NCBI GenBank assembly: GCA_947505245.1
Contig: CANNIZ010000021.1
Location: 17,521 to 81,520, forward strand
Reading direction: 5' to 3'
DNA: 64,000 bases
Source of the DNA: Pseudomonadota bacterium
Lineage (GTDB): Bacteria; Myxococcota_A; UBA796; GCA-2862545
Shown: positions 26,349 through 35,565 of the stretch, one piece after another
Layout of the letters: every line of letters starts with the position of its first letter
Numbering within the stretch: position 1 is the first letter of the stretch
Notes under the pieces: model-generated
Told to the model about the DNA's origin: nothing
Databases searched by the model: none
The model's input: only the letters and a program-made list of their open reading frames with translations
Program-made: the position numbers and the translations under genes

Positions 26349-28117
26349 CGGGCCCGACGCGCCGCTGCGAGCGCCTCGATGTCCACCAAAGACACCGTCC
26401 GAGACGAGATGTCCAGTGTTTCGACGACGTGGCTGTCTGTGACCACTCGCGCGTAGTGCATGGGCCCGATTTGCACGTCCACCGGGGTCTCGTCGACCCA
26501 CGCCCGGTCCACCGACCACGTGCCCGGCGCGTCCACCCAGAAGTGGTCACGATCGGTCGCGCGCCAGCCCATCGCCAGAAAGTCGGGCGCACCGGCGTCG
26601 GCCAGGTCGACCACGACGGTCACGTCCGCGCCAGCCTCGCCGAGCCCCTTCACCTCCACCAGACGCGCGGAGGAGCCGCCGACACGTCGCGCGATCGCCA
26701 CCTCGCGGTCGTCCGGCCCGACGTCTTCCAAGGCCAGCCGCAGCATCAGCGCCTGGGGCCCCTTGAGGGTCACGGTCACCCGCGTCCCGTCGACGCGGAC
26801 GTGCAGGCCTCCGCGGACAGGATCAGGCGTCTGCGAGACGGTCTCTGAAAACGCTGACGCGCCGAGCAGGAGCGGACGGACCTCGAACGGAGCGCACGAC
26901 GCGCAGCCAGGATCGATCCAATAGGCCTGATCGTCGAACCATACGCGGACGAGCGCTTCGTCGTGCCCGACCGGGCAGACCTCGTCCCCGGGCCCCTGAT
27001 CGGCGGGCCGCACGAGCACCACGTCCGCCGGGAGCGCGGCCTGCATCGCGTACAGGCGGAGGATCAGCGCGGCCTCGACGGGCGTGACGACCTCGGAGCT
27101 GCGGGCCTTGTAGAGGTGCCTGGGAAACAGCGGATCGCCCGGCAGGTCCGCGACGCGGGCGCGACGCCACAACGCCGGGCGCAGCAACGTGACCAGCTCG
27201 AGATCGCGGCGGTGGTGCTTGAGCTCGAGCGGAAGGGCCGGTTCGGGTAGCGCGAGGCGGTCAAATCGCCACTGCAGTCCGCGCGCAACCGAAGCTCGTT
27301 CGGGCATCACGGCCTGATCGCCGTGGGAAACGAGCGTCCAGAACGGCCCGTTGATGGCGACGTACCCGTCCGGATCTACGACGTCCCAGTCGAGGTTCTG
27401 GCCGGCTTCGGTGACCTGTTCACCGCACGCCGAGGGGTCCGGCAGCGTGTACCTGACCTCGAGGTTCGCCTCTGTCGCAGGCGAGGGCGTCGCGAGTACC
27501 CCTCCGTTGACGACGCGAAGCGTGCCGTCACCAGGCTTTTCGAACGCCACCGACACGTCAACCGCCTCGCGCGGGACGGCGTGGAAGACGGTCGACCCGT
27601 CCGGCGTCGACGGGATCCGCACCTGCTCGACGACCGCCGCCGACGCAGCTCCTCCGGGGTACATCGCGGCTTGGACGTCGCCGCCGGGGAGGTCGAACGT
27701 CATCGTCCGGTGAACATCGATCGCCGACGTGCCCGCTGCCATCGGCGCCTCAGGGGCCTGTGCGAACGGATCGAAGCCTGCAGGGACGAACCAGCGCCGC
27801 GTGAAATCCACGCGAACGTGATCGTTCATCAAGAGCTCTGGGACGGCGATCTGCGCGACCCTGCGCCCCCCGTCGACCCGAAACGACAGGCGAGTGTCCG
27901 GCAGCTTGCGCTTGGTGTCGTCGGACAGCACGAGGCGTCCTCGCCAGTCGACGAGGTCCGCCGTCGTCGGCAGCTCGATCGCCACCCAGCGACACGAGCC
28001 GTCCTCCGACGTCGCGACGACGCGGCTGTGCTCGAGGAAACCGCCCTCGGACGCCTCCCGCGTCGTCTCCACGCTCACGATCGCGCACCCGTCATCGGTC
28101 GCGAACAGCGCCCCCAC
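26345..28117 (-). CDS. Transglutaminase-like/DUF3857-type protein without catalytic Cys
   Basis: 590 residues from a GTG at 28117, chosen because GGAGG precedes it and it shares one base with the previous stop (TAGTG). The middle region is beta-rich. Near residues 400-450, TPVEAALILRLYAMQAALPAD, then VGHDEALVRVWFDDQAYWIDPGC, matches the layout of transglutaminase-core proteins ('gdC..ka.ll...', 'H....v...g..y..D'). The nucleophile position has no Cys, while the His and Asp positions are kept. No signal peptide is visible. It lies four bases inside bamA, so a structural or scaffolding part in envelope assembly is possible but unproven. Confidence 0.6.
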   Translation of the reverse strand: MGALFATDDGCAIVSVETTREASEGGFLEHSRVVATSEDGSCRWVAIELPTTADLVDWRGRLVLSDDTKRKLPDTRLSFRVDGGRRVAQIAVPELLMNDHVRVDFTRRWFVPAGFDPFAQAPEAPMAAGTSAIDVHRTMTFDLPGGDVQAAMYPGGAASAAVVEQVRIPSTPDGSTVFHAVPREAVDVSVAFEKPGDGTLRVVNGGVLATPSPATEANLEVRYTLPDPSACGEQVTEAGQNLDWDVVDPDGYVAINGPFWTLVSHGDQAVMPERASVARGLQWRFDRLALPEPALPLELKHHRRDLELVTLLRPALWRRARVADLPGDPLFPRHLYKARSSEVVTPVEAALILRLYAMQAALPADVVLVRPADQGPGDEVCPVGHDEALVRVWFDDQAYWIDPGCASCAPFEVRPLLLGASAFSETVSQTPDPVRGGLHVRVDGTRVTVTLKGPQALMLRLALEDVGPDDREVAIARRVGGSSARLVEVKGLGEAGADVTVVVDLADAGAPDFLAMGWRATDRDHFWVDAPGTWSVDRAWVDETPVDVQIGPMHYARVVTDSHVVETLDISSRTVSLVDIEALAAARRAR

Positions 28118-28869
28118 TAGGCCTCCCGCCTTCGCGCCTTCTTCGCGGCCTTCTCGACCTCGTCGCGAAGCAGCCGCGGCGCCCCCCCTTTGACGGCCTC
28201 CAGCCACTCGGTCGCGCCGTCGGCGTCCTCGGCCGCCCACGCTCCGAGCACGCGACGAAGGGCCTTGCGCACGATCGGATCCTCATCGCGCACGAACAGA
28301 TCCGCGATCCCGCCTACCACTCCCGGCACCACATGCTCGACGAACTGGACGTCCTTCGACCCGATGCGCTCGCGCAACGGCGCTCCCGCCGGGCCCTCGA
28401 TCGGCACGGGAAGCGAGGCCATCGCGGCCATCACGGCGGCGCGGCGCGTCTCCGGGCGCGGCATCGTCCGCAGCTTGCTCGCGAGTCCGACGAGGTCCTG
28501 ACGGGACGCCAACGCCGACGGCCCGAGCACCAGCCAGCCGACGGCATCCGCCGAGATCGAATCGTCGATCCGGTCGAGCCAGCCGCGGGCGATTTCCAAG
28601 GCGTCGTGCGGGCGATCGGGGACGCTGGCCGCGAGCAGACCGATTGCGACGATGCCGTCTTCCCAGGCCGCTCCAAACAGCGTGTTCAGCGCATCTTCCG
28701 CGCGCGGCAGCTTCCAGCCCCCGCCCTTCCACGCCTCCGCGGCCACCCGCGCGATGACGCCGTGGGGAGAGCCACGGACCCCGCGGATGGAGCGTACATG
28801 GAGGCCCGATCCTGCGCGGTCGGTCTCGGCTGCGTCAGCAAGTCGCTGACCGATCTCTTCGGGGTTCAC
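28117..28869 (-). CDS. Helical-repeat (ARM/HEAT, AlkD-like) protein
   Basis: 250 residues; GTG at 28869 overlaps the EEP stop by four bases. The whole protein is predicted helical, with repeated hydrophobic patterns (e.g. EIARGWLDRIDDSISADAVGW; RRAAVMAAMASLP; DEDPIVRKALRRVLGAWAAED) resembling DNA-alkylation-repair (AlkD) or HEAT-type superhelices. The AlkD active-site residues could not be verified by eye. No signal peptide. Possible roles are protein binding or DNA repair; the setting between an exported hydrolase and bamA favours no particular one. Confidence 0.6.
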   Translation of the reverse strand: MNPEEIGQRLADAAETDRAGSGLHVRSIRGVRGSPHGVIARVAAEAWKGGGWKLPRAEDALNTLFGAAWEDGIVAIGLLAASVPDRPHDALEIARGWLDRIDDSISADAVGWLVLGPSALASRQDLVGLASKLRTMPRPETRRAAVMAAMASLPVPIEGPAGAPLRERIGSKDVQFVEHVVPGVVGGIADLFVRDEDPIVRKALRRVLGAWAAEDADGATEWLEAVKGGAPRLLRDEVEKAAKKARRREA

Positions 28870-29654
28870 GGTTCCTCGAGTCGCACGGTCGCCGCCACGG
28901 CGTAGTGGTCGGACAGACGGGTATCCGGCCAATGAACGACGTGCGCGTCCGCCACCGTCCAAGCCGCCGCTGATCCGCTCCGAAGCAGGATCCGATCGTA
29001 CCGGTCTTGCGTGCCCGGGTACGTCGGCGAGCCATCCCCAGAGACCGCCGCCGCGTCGATCAGCCCGGCGGCTTCGAGGGCGCGTTCGGTCGCGCGGTCG
29101 ATCCCGTTGCCCGAATACAAGTTGAAATCGCCCAGGACCACGCTCGGATCGGCCTCACCGTCCAGCCGCGATAGGATCTCGCTCACCTGGTGTGCGCGCA
29201 CTGCGGCGTTCCGATCGCCGCTGCCAGCCTGAAGGTGCGTGACCAGGACGTGAACGTCCCGGCCATCCAGATCGATCATCGCCTCCAGCATGCCCTTCGA
29301 CTTCAGCGCGTCAAACCCCCGCTCATCGCCGAACATTGATGCTTGAACATCGCGCGCATCCCCGCGGGAAAGCATCGCGAGACCGGTGTCGCCGGCGTCG
29401 AGGTGGGGCGTGAACAAGCCGGGCACGGCGAGCATCGCGCGCGCTCCTCGCCAAAGCTCTTGAATTCCCACCAGGTCTGGATCGGCGGCTGCCAGCCACT
29501 CGGCGACCTTCGGAAGACGCCCCGCGCGGTCCTCTGCGATCGGCGAGGGCAAGCCCCAGACGTTCACCGTCATCAGCTCGTAAGGGCCCTCGCCAGCCAG
29601 CGCGGCAGCGGTCAGCAGGACAATCAAGCCCACCTCTGTTCCAACGTACCGCAC
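28866..29654 (-). CDS. Secreted endonuclease/exonuclease/phosphatase-fold hydrolase
   Basis: 262 residues with an N-terminal signal peptide (VGLIVLLTAAALAGEG). EEP-fold motifs are in order: MTVNVWGLP, DLVGIQELW (metal-binding Glu), VTHLQAGSGDRNAAVRAHQ (catalytic His region), VVLGDFNLYSGN (Asp-x-Asn), DRYDRILLR and a C-terminal SDHYAV (catalytic His). All expected residues are present. Family members cut phosphodiesters in DNA, RNA, inositol phosphates or sphingomyelin. Small secreted ones with this 'NVWGLP' start are often sphingomyelinase/phospholipase-like, which I consider plausible. First gene of the unit ending in bamA; divergent from the lipoprotein at 29705 with ~50 bases between. Confidence 0.8.
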   Translation of the reverse strand: MRYVGTEVGLIVLLTAAALAGEGPYELMTVNVWGLPSPIAEDRAGRLPKVAEWLAAADPDLVGIQELWRGARAMLAVPGLFTPHLDAGDTGLAMLSRGDARDVQASMFGDERGFDALKSKGMLEAMIDLDGRDVHVLVTHLQAGSGDRNAAVRAHQVSEILSRLDGEADPSVVLGDFNLYSGNGIDRATERALEAAGLIDAAAVSGDGSPTYPGTQDRYDRILLRSGSAAAWTVADAHVVHWPDTRLSDHYAVAATVRLEEP

Positions 29655-29704
29655 TTCCGCGAGCGTCGCGCGAAAGCCTAGGGTACGCTCGGGTCGGAGG
29701 ATTC

Positions 29705-30355
29705 ATGCGCCCTACGTTCGTCCCCTTCCTCGCCCTGTTTGCTGTCGCGTGTAACGGCGGCTCCGAATCCGACACGAACGTCGATCCGGGCGACATCGAT
29801 TGCGAGGTCGACGGTGCCGCATCCGCGTACACGGCGCTGTGGGGAATCGACGGCACCGAGCCCGACTGCGAAGTCATCGTCACGGACGATTGCCCGCAGG
29901 GCTACCACGTCGCGGGCAACACCCGCTTCTATGTCGGCGAGGTCACCTGGGACGCGGACGGCGCGGTATGCGGATACGAGGCGAAGGTCGTCTACCCCAA
30001 CGCGCAGTGGCACACGGACACCCCAGACGTGGACGATTGCCTGGTGGTGTGGAGCCTCTCGGGCACCGTTACGCCGGACACCGGCAGCTACACCTACACG
30101 CTGACGATGCACGCCGCGCTGGACTCGGGCCAGTCGACCTGCCTCTCCGAGTACACGCAATTCGAAGCCTCGAGCTACGACGTCGTCTACCACCTCACCT
30201 TCGGCACCGATGACGTCTCTACCGTGTTCTTCGAGAGCGGAAACCCGTTCGCCAATGGCTTTGGAACGGACAACGGACCCGACGCGGCAGGCGCCGTCAC
30301 GTACGCCTCCGCCGGTGGCTGCGAAATCCTCGGCAGCGCGGACTGCCCCATCTAG
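29705..30355 (+). CDS. Predicted lipoprotein, Cys-rich, unknown function
   Basis: 216 residues starting MRPTFVPFLALFAVAC, a clear lipobox, then a short Gly/Ser/Asp linker. The mature protein has about eight further Cys spread along it (e.g. DIDCEVDG, PDCEVIVTDDCPQGYHV, AVCGYEAK, DDCLVVW, STCLSEY, GGCEIL, ADCPI) that could form disulfides in the periplasm or on the surface. No enzymatic motif. Stand-alone gene closed by a strong bidirectional terminator. Confidence 0.75.
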   Translation: MRPTFVPFLALFAVACNGGSESDTNVDPGDIDCEVDGAASAYTALWGIDGTEPDCEVIVTDDCPQGYHVAGNTRFYVGEVTWDADGAVCGYEAKVVYPNAQWHTDTPDVDDCLVVWSLSGTVTPDTGSYTYTLTMHAALDSGQSTCLSEYTQFEASSYDVVYHLTFGTDDVSTVFFESGNPFANGFGTDNGPDAAGAVTYASAGGCEILGSADCPI

Positions 30356-30371
30356 CCAGCAGCCGCCCTCC

Positions 30372-30411
30372 AAACGAAAACAGGCTCCCCGAAGGGAGCC
30401 TCTTTTCGTTT
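30372..30411. terminator. Strong bidirectional terminator
   Basis: AGGCTCCC (30382-30389), loop CGAA, GGGAGCCT (30394-30401), flanked by AAACGAAAA on one side and TTTTCGTTT on the other, which are also complementary. It serves the lipoprotein gene (+) and the TolB-like gene (-), which converge here. Confidence 0.92.
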
Positions 30412-30429
30412 AGAGACTTCGACCCGCGC

Positions 30430-31491
30430 CTATTGCAGCTTGTCCGTCACGTCGAGCACCGTCAACTTGCGCCAGTCCGCGCCGTTGTTCTGCAGGTACG
30501 TGAACGCAAGGATCGTACGACCGCCGTTCACGGCGAGGGCGGGCTCACCGCAGGCGTTGAAGCCGCTGTCGATCTCGACCGTCTTGGTTCCGTCCACCTT
30601 GCCAAGGTACACCTTGCCGGACAGTTCAGCCTTGTTCGAGGTCCACGAGACCCACTGCCCGTCCGCCGTGAGCGTGGGGCGCGAGCGCAGCGGCAGGCGA
30701 ACATCCTTCGCCACCGTGCGCTTGTTGGCGCCAGCCGCGTCCACGGCCATGATGTCCCACGCGTCCTGGCCGCGCTCGTTGCTGAAGTACAACACCGTGC
30801 CGCCGGCCGCGAACGTGGAGCGTGTCTGGTCGCCGCCGCCTGTCACGAACGCCTTCTCGGTCTTGGTCGCGAGATCCAGCAGGAAGACGTCTTCCGTGCC
30901 GCCCGAGTTGCGATTGAACAACAGGGTCTTGTTGTCGGCCGAGTAGGTCGGGAACGACTCCGAGTGCTCACTCGTCGTGAGCTGGCCGAAGGCGTCCTTC
31001 GTGCGATCCCAGCTGCGGATGTCGCCAGCGCCCGTCGCGCTCGACACGAACGCGATCGTGTTGCCGTCTGCCGTCACGATCGGGAACGTCAGGTTGCCTG
31101 ACGCCTTTGCGCTCGTGAAAAGCTCGGTCGGCGAGCCGCCACCCGGCTGGTAGATGTACAGGCGATAATCACCGCCCTGGTTGCTGCCTTCGAAGATCGC
31201 CTGACCAGCGGGGTGCCACGTAGGGTTGATCAGGATCTGCCCGGTGGCGCCGAACTGGCTGCCACCCGCGAGCGACACCTTGATGCCGTCCTTCGCGATG
31301 GCTCCCGCGACAGACGACACGAACATGTCGATGCTGCCGCCGTCATAGCTGTTGACTTCGTAGGCCAGCCACTTGCCGTCCTTCGAAAAGATCGGGTTGT
31401 AGGCATGCCCTTCAGCCGCGTACCGAACGTCCCCAGCCAGAGCCTGGCTCGCGAGCGCAACTCCGAACAACACACCAAAAACGCGATTCAT
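30430..31491 (-). CDS. TolB-like periplasmic beta-propeller (PD40 repeats)
   Basis: 353 residues from the ATG at 31491, which has GGAGA upstream and starts a signal peptide (MNRVFGVLFGVALASQALAG). The mature protein has repeated WD40-like/PD40 blades: NPIFSKDGKWLAYEV, PTWHPAGQAIFEGS, PIVTADGNTIAFVSS, PTYSADNKTLLFNR, TFAAGGTVLYFSNE, PTLTADGQWVSWTSN. It lacks the extra N-terminal domain of true TolB, so I do not name it tolB. It is the last gene of the long minus-strand unit around the peptide transporter and may be a periplasmic binding or assembly partner. Confidence 0.75.
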   Translation of the reverse strand: MNRVFGVLFGVALASQALAGDVRYAAEGHAYNPIFSKDGKWLAYEVNSYDGGSIDMFVSSVAGAIAKDGIKVSLAGGSQFGATGQILINPTWHPAGQAIFEGSNQGGDYRLYIYQPGGGSPTELFTSAKASGNLTFPIVTADGNTIAFVSSATGAGDIRSWDRTKDAFGQLTTSEHSESFPTYSADNKTLLFNRNSGGTEDVFLLDLATKTEKAFVTGGGDQTRSTFAAGGTVLYFSNERGQDAWDIMAVDAAGANKRTVAKDVRLPLRSRPTLTADGQWVSWTSNKAELSGKVYLGKVDGTKTVEIDSGFNACGEPALAVNGGRTILAFTYLQNNGADWRKLTVLDVTDKLQ

Positions 31492-31550
31492 GAACGTCTC
31501 CAATCCGTGAACATGTCGAACAGGGTCTGCACTAAACTGTTTCGCCGGGC

Positions 31551-31581
31551 GACGGCAACCACGCGCAGGCGTTTTGCCGTC
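31551..31581 (-). other. Intergenic hairpin between outer-membrane-protein and TolB-like genes
   Basis: GACGGCAA (31551-31558) pairs with TTGCCGTC (31574-31581), and inside the loop ACGC pairs with GCGT. There is no T-run, so it is more likely an mRNA-processing or partial-termination structure than a full terminator. Confidence 0.5.
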
Positions 31582-31632
31582 TGGGAACCCGTCGATGTGG
31601 CGGTCATACGGTAGACACCGGACGCGCTTCTA

Positions 31633-33012
31633 TCATCCCTTGAAACGTTTGATGTGCGGAACAACACCGAACCGCACGCCCGCGTTGATGTACGAGCGGT
31701 CCCCGTCCGTCGCCCATGAGCCACCAAGCTCGACCAACCCCATCAACGGCTCCAAATCCAGCAGACCGTAACCGGCCGTAAACTGGAAGCCAGCCATCGT
31801 CGCCGTGCCGCCGAACCGGAGCAAATCGTTGGGGTATGCGGTGTGATCCTGGTTGCCCAGGTCCGTCGTGCGATCGTACCAGGAAGCGACGCCCTGCCCC
31901 TGCGCGACGACCACACCGTAGGTAGGTCCGAACGTGATCCGCGCGTTTCCCGGGCGGAACGAACCGGCCAACCAGCCGCGGAACAGGTGCGCCGAGTCTG
32001 GAGGAGCGAAGGCTCCGGAGTACGCCACGGTGCCCGACGCAGCGAACTTCTTGCCGGTGAACACAACCTCGGCGCCGACTTCGGCCGACAGGCCTGCGCC
32101 GCCGAGCGCGCCGATCTGCGTGGGCATGTAATCTGCGCTCGCCGGCGTGTCGTCCGTATAAGAGTCTGGACACCACGGCACGTCCGCGGTCGGCGCCGGG
32201 CAATTATCGGGCGCTTTGGGCTCCCCGGACGACAAGTAGTTGAAGCCGATCATCGCGACCGGGCCGGCCGAATCGATGTTGCCCTGCGCTCCACTGGTCG
32301 CCTTGGGAGGCTTCCCGCCGTCAGGAGGCTTGCCACCGTCGGGCGGCTTCCCGCCGTCGGGGGGCGGGTTGCCGTCGGGAGGCGGCGGGGCGGCGACTTT
32401 CCCACCCGCGGCCGCCTTCCAAAGGCCAACGCTGTGCAGGTCGAACGCCTGCCAATCGGGACCCGCATGCGGCGTGATCGGGACGATGTACCCGGCGCCG
32501 TTCACCTTGTATTCGATGTCGATCGGCAACATGCCCTTGAAAGAGCCGGTCTCCACCAACACCTTCTGGGCCCACTCGATGCTCTTGCGCTCGTCGGGCG
32601 AGAACGGCATCACCACCTCGACGGTGGGAAGCACCTTGAAGGTGCCCTTGATCTCGACGCGACCGTAACGAGCGTCGATCGCCTCGAGCTCCGAGACCAC
32701 GTCAGGCTTGGCGTCGATGCCCTTGGCACGGGTGAGGCGCTCGTACATCTCGTAGGTCTTGCCTTGATACTTCGCAGCCTGCGCGCCGAGGAAGTGGTCG
32801 TCGAACTTCAACGTGCCGCAGCTGAGCTTCGTGAGCTCGTCGTACTTGCGCTCCACGCCCGCCCACGCGTTCTTCGTGGCGAGCTTCTTCATCTCTTCAC
32901 GAGCCGAAAAACACGCCGCCGCGTCGGGGTCCTGGGCGAGCGCCGGAGCCGCATAAGACATGGCGCCAACGGCAAGGCCCGAGGCAAGGATCAACCGGTT
33001 CAAGCCGCGCAT
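31633..33012 (-). CDS. Secreted envelope protein with PPDGGK repeat linker, possibly outer-membrane barrel C-terminus
   Basis: 459 residues from the ATG at 33012 (GAGGAG upstream). Signal peptide MRGLNRLILASGLAVGAMSYAAPALA. Residues ~25-110 are helical and TPR-like (AREEMKKLATKNAWAGVERKYDEL). The middle part holds a PEGA-like beta segment (GRVEIKGTFKVLPTVEVVMP, ...KGMLPIDIEYKVNG). A Pro-rich linker with PPDGGK units follows, then a Gly-rich beta-strand region ending FGVVPHIKRFKG that may be a small barrel. No enzyme motif. It starts 11 bases after the peptide-transporter ATPase gene and is probably co-transcribed with it. Confidence 0.65.
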   Translation of the reverse strand: MRGLNRLILASGLAVGAMSYAAPALAQDPDAAACFSAREEMKKLATKNAWAGVERKYDELTKLSCGTLKFDDHFLGAQAAKYQGKTYEMYERLTRAKGIDAKPDVVSELEAIDARYGRVEIKGTFKVLPTVEVVMPFSPDERKSIEWAQKVLVETGSFKGMLPIDIEYKVNGAGYIVPITPHAGPDWQAFDLHSVGLWKAAAGGKVAAPPPPDGNPPPDGGKPPDGGKPPDGGKPPKATSGAQGNIDSAGPVAMIGFNYLSSGEPKAPDNCPAPTADVPWCPDSYTDDTPASADYMPTQIGALGGAGLSAEVGAEVVFTGKKFAASGTVAYSGAFAPPDSAHLFRGWLAGSFRPGNARITFGPTYGVVVAQGQGVASWYDRTTDLGNQDHTAYPNDLLRFGGTATMAGFQFTAGYGLLDLEPLMGLVELGGSWATDGDRSYINAGVRFGVVPHIKRFKG

Positions 33013-33023
33013 TTGTCGCTCCT

Positions 33024-33935
33024 CTAAAACGCAGTGGACATCGCAAAGTCGTGCTGACCCCACGGGTCGAACAGCATCTTTGCATAGGGATGTTTAGGAT
33101 CGCCGTCCGGAAATTGAATCTCTTCGATGACCTGACCTTCGAGCATGACCAGACCACGATGACACCACTTTCGTGCTTGTGTCATCTCGTGCGTGACGAG
33201 GATGCAGCCTGCTTCCGGTGGCAGGTTGTGGATCAGGTCCTCGAGCACGGACTCCTGGCGATCCGGGTCGAGGCCGCTCGTGGGCTCGTCGGCGACGACG
33301 AGCTTCGGCTGAAGCGCGAACACTCGCGCAAGCGTGACGCGCCGCTGTTCACCGCCTGACATCTCGCGGGGGAGCGCGTAGAGGCGGTGCCCGAGGCCGA
33401 GGCGCTCGAGCATCTTCACCGCCTCCCCTTCCACGTTTGTCGGGTCCCGCTTGCCAAGAATCGTCAGCGACTCGATCACGTGCTCGAGGGCCGTTTGCTG
33501 CGGATCCAGCGCTGACAGCGCGTCCTGCGGCACGTACTGGTATTTGACCCGCTGCGGGCGGCGCTGCATCTCCGACAAGCCGTCCCAGCGCATTCCTTCC
33601 AGGCGAATCTCGCCCTTGGTGGGCTCTTCGAGCCCGAGGACCATGCGCGAAACCGTCGTCTTCCCCGAACCTGACTGACCGATGAGGGCGAGGACTTCAC
33701 CGGGCTTGATCGTGAACGTGACGTTGCGCACGGCATGAACATCGCGCTTCGGGCTCCACGGCCACCGACCAGGGATCGTGAAGCTCTTGTCGACACCGTT
33801 GAATTCGACGATCGGCTTGGCCTGGGCCTCGACCGTGCGCGGCGCTGGCGCGTGCAGACGAACGGTCCCCGCCGGCGTGCGCGCAGGACGCTCCGGAAGC
33901 ACGTTTCGATTCGCCGAAGCGGGCGTGGCGTTCAT
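33024..33935 (-). CDS. Peptide ABC transporter ATPase, DppF/OppF type
   Basis: 303 residues; ATG at 33935 overlaps the upstream ATPase stop. Walker A GQSGSGKT, then the OppF/DppF-specific PQDALSALDPQQT, signature MSGGEQRRVTLARVF, Walker B LVVADEPTSGLD and H-loop ILVTHEM. The C-terminal segment with 'P.HPYAKML' fits the peptide/nickel subfamily; the extra ~35 residues at the N-terminus are unstructured. Energises uptake through the two permeases encoded upstream. Five transporter genes share one unit in the order binding protein, two permeases, two ATPases. Confidence 0.88.
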   Translation of the reverse strand: MNATPASANRNVLPERPARTPAGTVRLHAPAPRTVEAQAKPIVEFNGVDKSFTIPGRWPWSPKRDVHAVRNVTFTIKPGEVLALIGQSGSGKTTVSRMVLGLEEPTKGEIRLEGMRWDGLSEMQRRPQRVKYQYVPQDALSALDPQQTALEHVIESLTILGKRDPTNVEGEAVKMLERLGLGHRLYALPREMSGGEQRRVTLARVFALQPKLVVADEPTSGLDPDRQESVLEDLIHNLPPEAGCILVTHEMTQARKWCHRGLVMLEGQVIEEIQFPDGDPKHPYAKMLFDPWGQHDFAMSTAF

Positions 33936-34693
33936 ACGGGTGCGCCTTCCAGGGTGGGCTTGCTTCCGACCGGCACGATCTTGACGACGACGTCCGCCAC
34001 GCGATCGACCGTGTCCATGTTGTGGGAGATCAACATCAGGCCCACCCCGTGTTTGCGGGCGACCTCGAGCATGAGCTCCGTCACGACGCGCCGCAGGACC
34101 GGGTCAAGACCCGTCTCGGGCTCGTCAGCGATCATGATCCGAGGCTGCGGGGCGATCGCGATCGCGAGCGCCGCGCGCTGGGCCATCCCGCCCGAAAGCT
34201 CGCGCGGCAGGGCGTACGCAGCCCGGGCGGGCAGCCCGACCTCGTTCAGCACGTCCTTCACAACCTGACCGATGTTCGTCGCCGGCTTGGTCCGGCGCCC
34301 GATCGCGATCTCGAGCTGGCGCCCGATCGTTCGCCCCGGGTTGAGCGCAGACGACGCGGACTGCGGGGAGTACGTAAGGTACCCGCCGCGGAGGATGGTC
34401 GTGTCCGCGAGCAGGCGCCGCTGGGCCTTCATGCCGTTCCCGCGCACGCCCTCGAACCAGTCGCGGTCGCCCGACCACCCTGGGAAGCGAAGGGAGCCTC
34501 GCACCAGGCCGGGATCGACGTCGAGGACGCCCATCGCTGCACGCGCGGACAGGCTCTTTCCTGACCCCGAGTGACCGATCACGGCGGTGACCTTTCCTGC
34601 CCGAACGGAGTAGCTCACGCCGTCCACAAGCGTTCGCTCTGCGGTCTTGATGCAGAGGTCCGACAGGTCGAGCAACAGGTCCGGGTCGCTCAT
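33932..34693 (-). CDS. Peptide ABC transporter ATPase, DppD/OppD type
   Basis: 253 residues from the ATG at 34693 overlapping the permease stop (ATGA). Walker A GHSGSGKS, Q-loop region YSPQSASSALNPGRTIGRQ, signature LSGGMAQRAALAIAI, Walker B IMIADEPETGLD and H-loop LISHNM. Shorter than typical OppD/DppD (~325), because the C-terminal Cys-containing extension found in the Fe-S type is missing. Forms a heterodimeric motor with the DppF-type subunit. Confidence 0.86.
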   Translation of the reverse strand: MSDPDLLLDLSDLCIKTAERTLVDGVSYSVRAGKVTAVIGHSGSGKSLSARAAMGVLDVDPGLVRGSLRFPGWSGDRDWFEGVRGNGMKAQRRLLADTTILRGGYLTYSPQSASSALNPGRTIGRQLEIAIGRRTKPATNIGQVVKDVLNEVGLPARAAYALPRELSGGMAQRAALAIAIAPQPRIMIADEPETGLDPVLRRVVTELMLEVARKHGVGLMLISHNMDTVDRVADVVVKIVPVGSKPTLEGAPV

Positions 34694-35565
34694 CGCGCCC
34701 TCGCCGACATGCGAAAGGCCTGCGCCATGAACGCGACCACGAAGACCAACCCCAGGCCCAGGCCCAGCGCGTGGTACATGGGGACGCCGCCGACCAGCGA
34801 CGTGTAGCCATCGTACAGCAGCGACGCCCACGAATGAAGGTTGTCGCCATGGGTGAACGACGGCTCGTTCCGTGCGGCCGCGAGGTAACTCATGGCGATC
34901 TCGAGAAACACGACCTGCATCATCACTTCGGCGCCCTGACGCACGAGCACGGAGCGGAGGTTCAACCAGACGATGTGGTACACGTAGATGCGAACGGCGT
35001 CAAATCCGTGCGCGCGAAGGGCCTCGACGAACCGCGCACCGCCGAGCCGCTCAGCGGTTGCCGCAGCTTCATCCATTGCGCCTGGGGCTGCGAGCAACGC
35101 CCATGCGATTCCGATCGGGTACAACGAACGCCACTCGCGAGGCACCGCCAGGGCGACGACCAGAATGACGACGAGACGCGGCAACGCCCCGACGAGCTCG
35201 GTGAAGACCTGCAACGCGCGGTCGGTCCAGCCGATGTCCGCGCAGCGGGACAACCCGGACAGGGTGGCGAGCGAACTCACCAGCAACCCAGCCACCACCG
35301 CCGGGAACGTAACGATTCGCGCGCCCTGCAACGCGTATTCGAGGAGCCCGATCCCCATTCCGTCGGTGCCAAACGGCCACCGCTGCCAGGGCAGCAAATA
35401 CGAGGCCGCCATGCGTTCCTTGAACGAGCCGGGTGGCGGGGACAGGTTTTCTGGAGCAATCCAGGAGGCGAGCGCGAGACCGCCAAGCAACACGATGCCG
35501 GCGATAAGCCAGAGCGTCTTGATCCTTTGCGCGCGTTCGACCGCGCCAACGACTTGTGTGCTCAT
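34690..35565 (-). CDS. Peptide ABC transporter permease, DppC/OppC type
   Basis: 291 residues from the ATG at 35565 (overlaps the DppB-type stop). A first helix (TLWLIAGIVLLGGLALASWI) is followed by a periplasmic segment with the typical DppC pattern WQRWPFGTDGMG, then about five helices. The cytoplasmic coupling loop is GGARFVEALRAHGFDAVRIYVYHI, split as GGARFVEALRAHG and FDAVRIYVYHI, in place of the canonical EAA motif. Partner of the DppB-type permease. Confidence 0.82.
   Translation of the reverse strand: MSTQVVGAVERAQRIKTLWLIAGIVLLGGLALASWIAPENLSPPPGSFKERMAASYLLPWQRWPFGTDGMGIGLLEYALQGARIVTFPAVVAGLLVSSLATLSGLSRCADIGWTDRALQVFTELVGALPRLVVILVVALAVPREWRSLYPIGIAWALLAAPGAMDEAAATAERLGGARFVEALRAHGFDAVRIYVYHIVWLNLRSVLVRQGAEVMMQVVFLEIAMSYLAAARNEPSFTHGDNLHSWASLLYDGYTSLVGGVPMYHALGLGLGLVFVVAFMAQAFRMSARAR

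Noticed and set aside
30430..31491. Calling the propeller protein TolB of a Tol-Pal system
   Set aside because: No tolQ, tolR, tolA or pal next to it and the N-terminal TolB domain is missing; only the PD40 repeats are seen.
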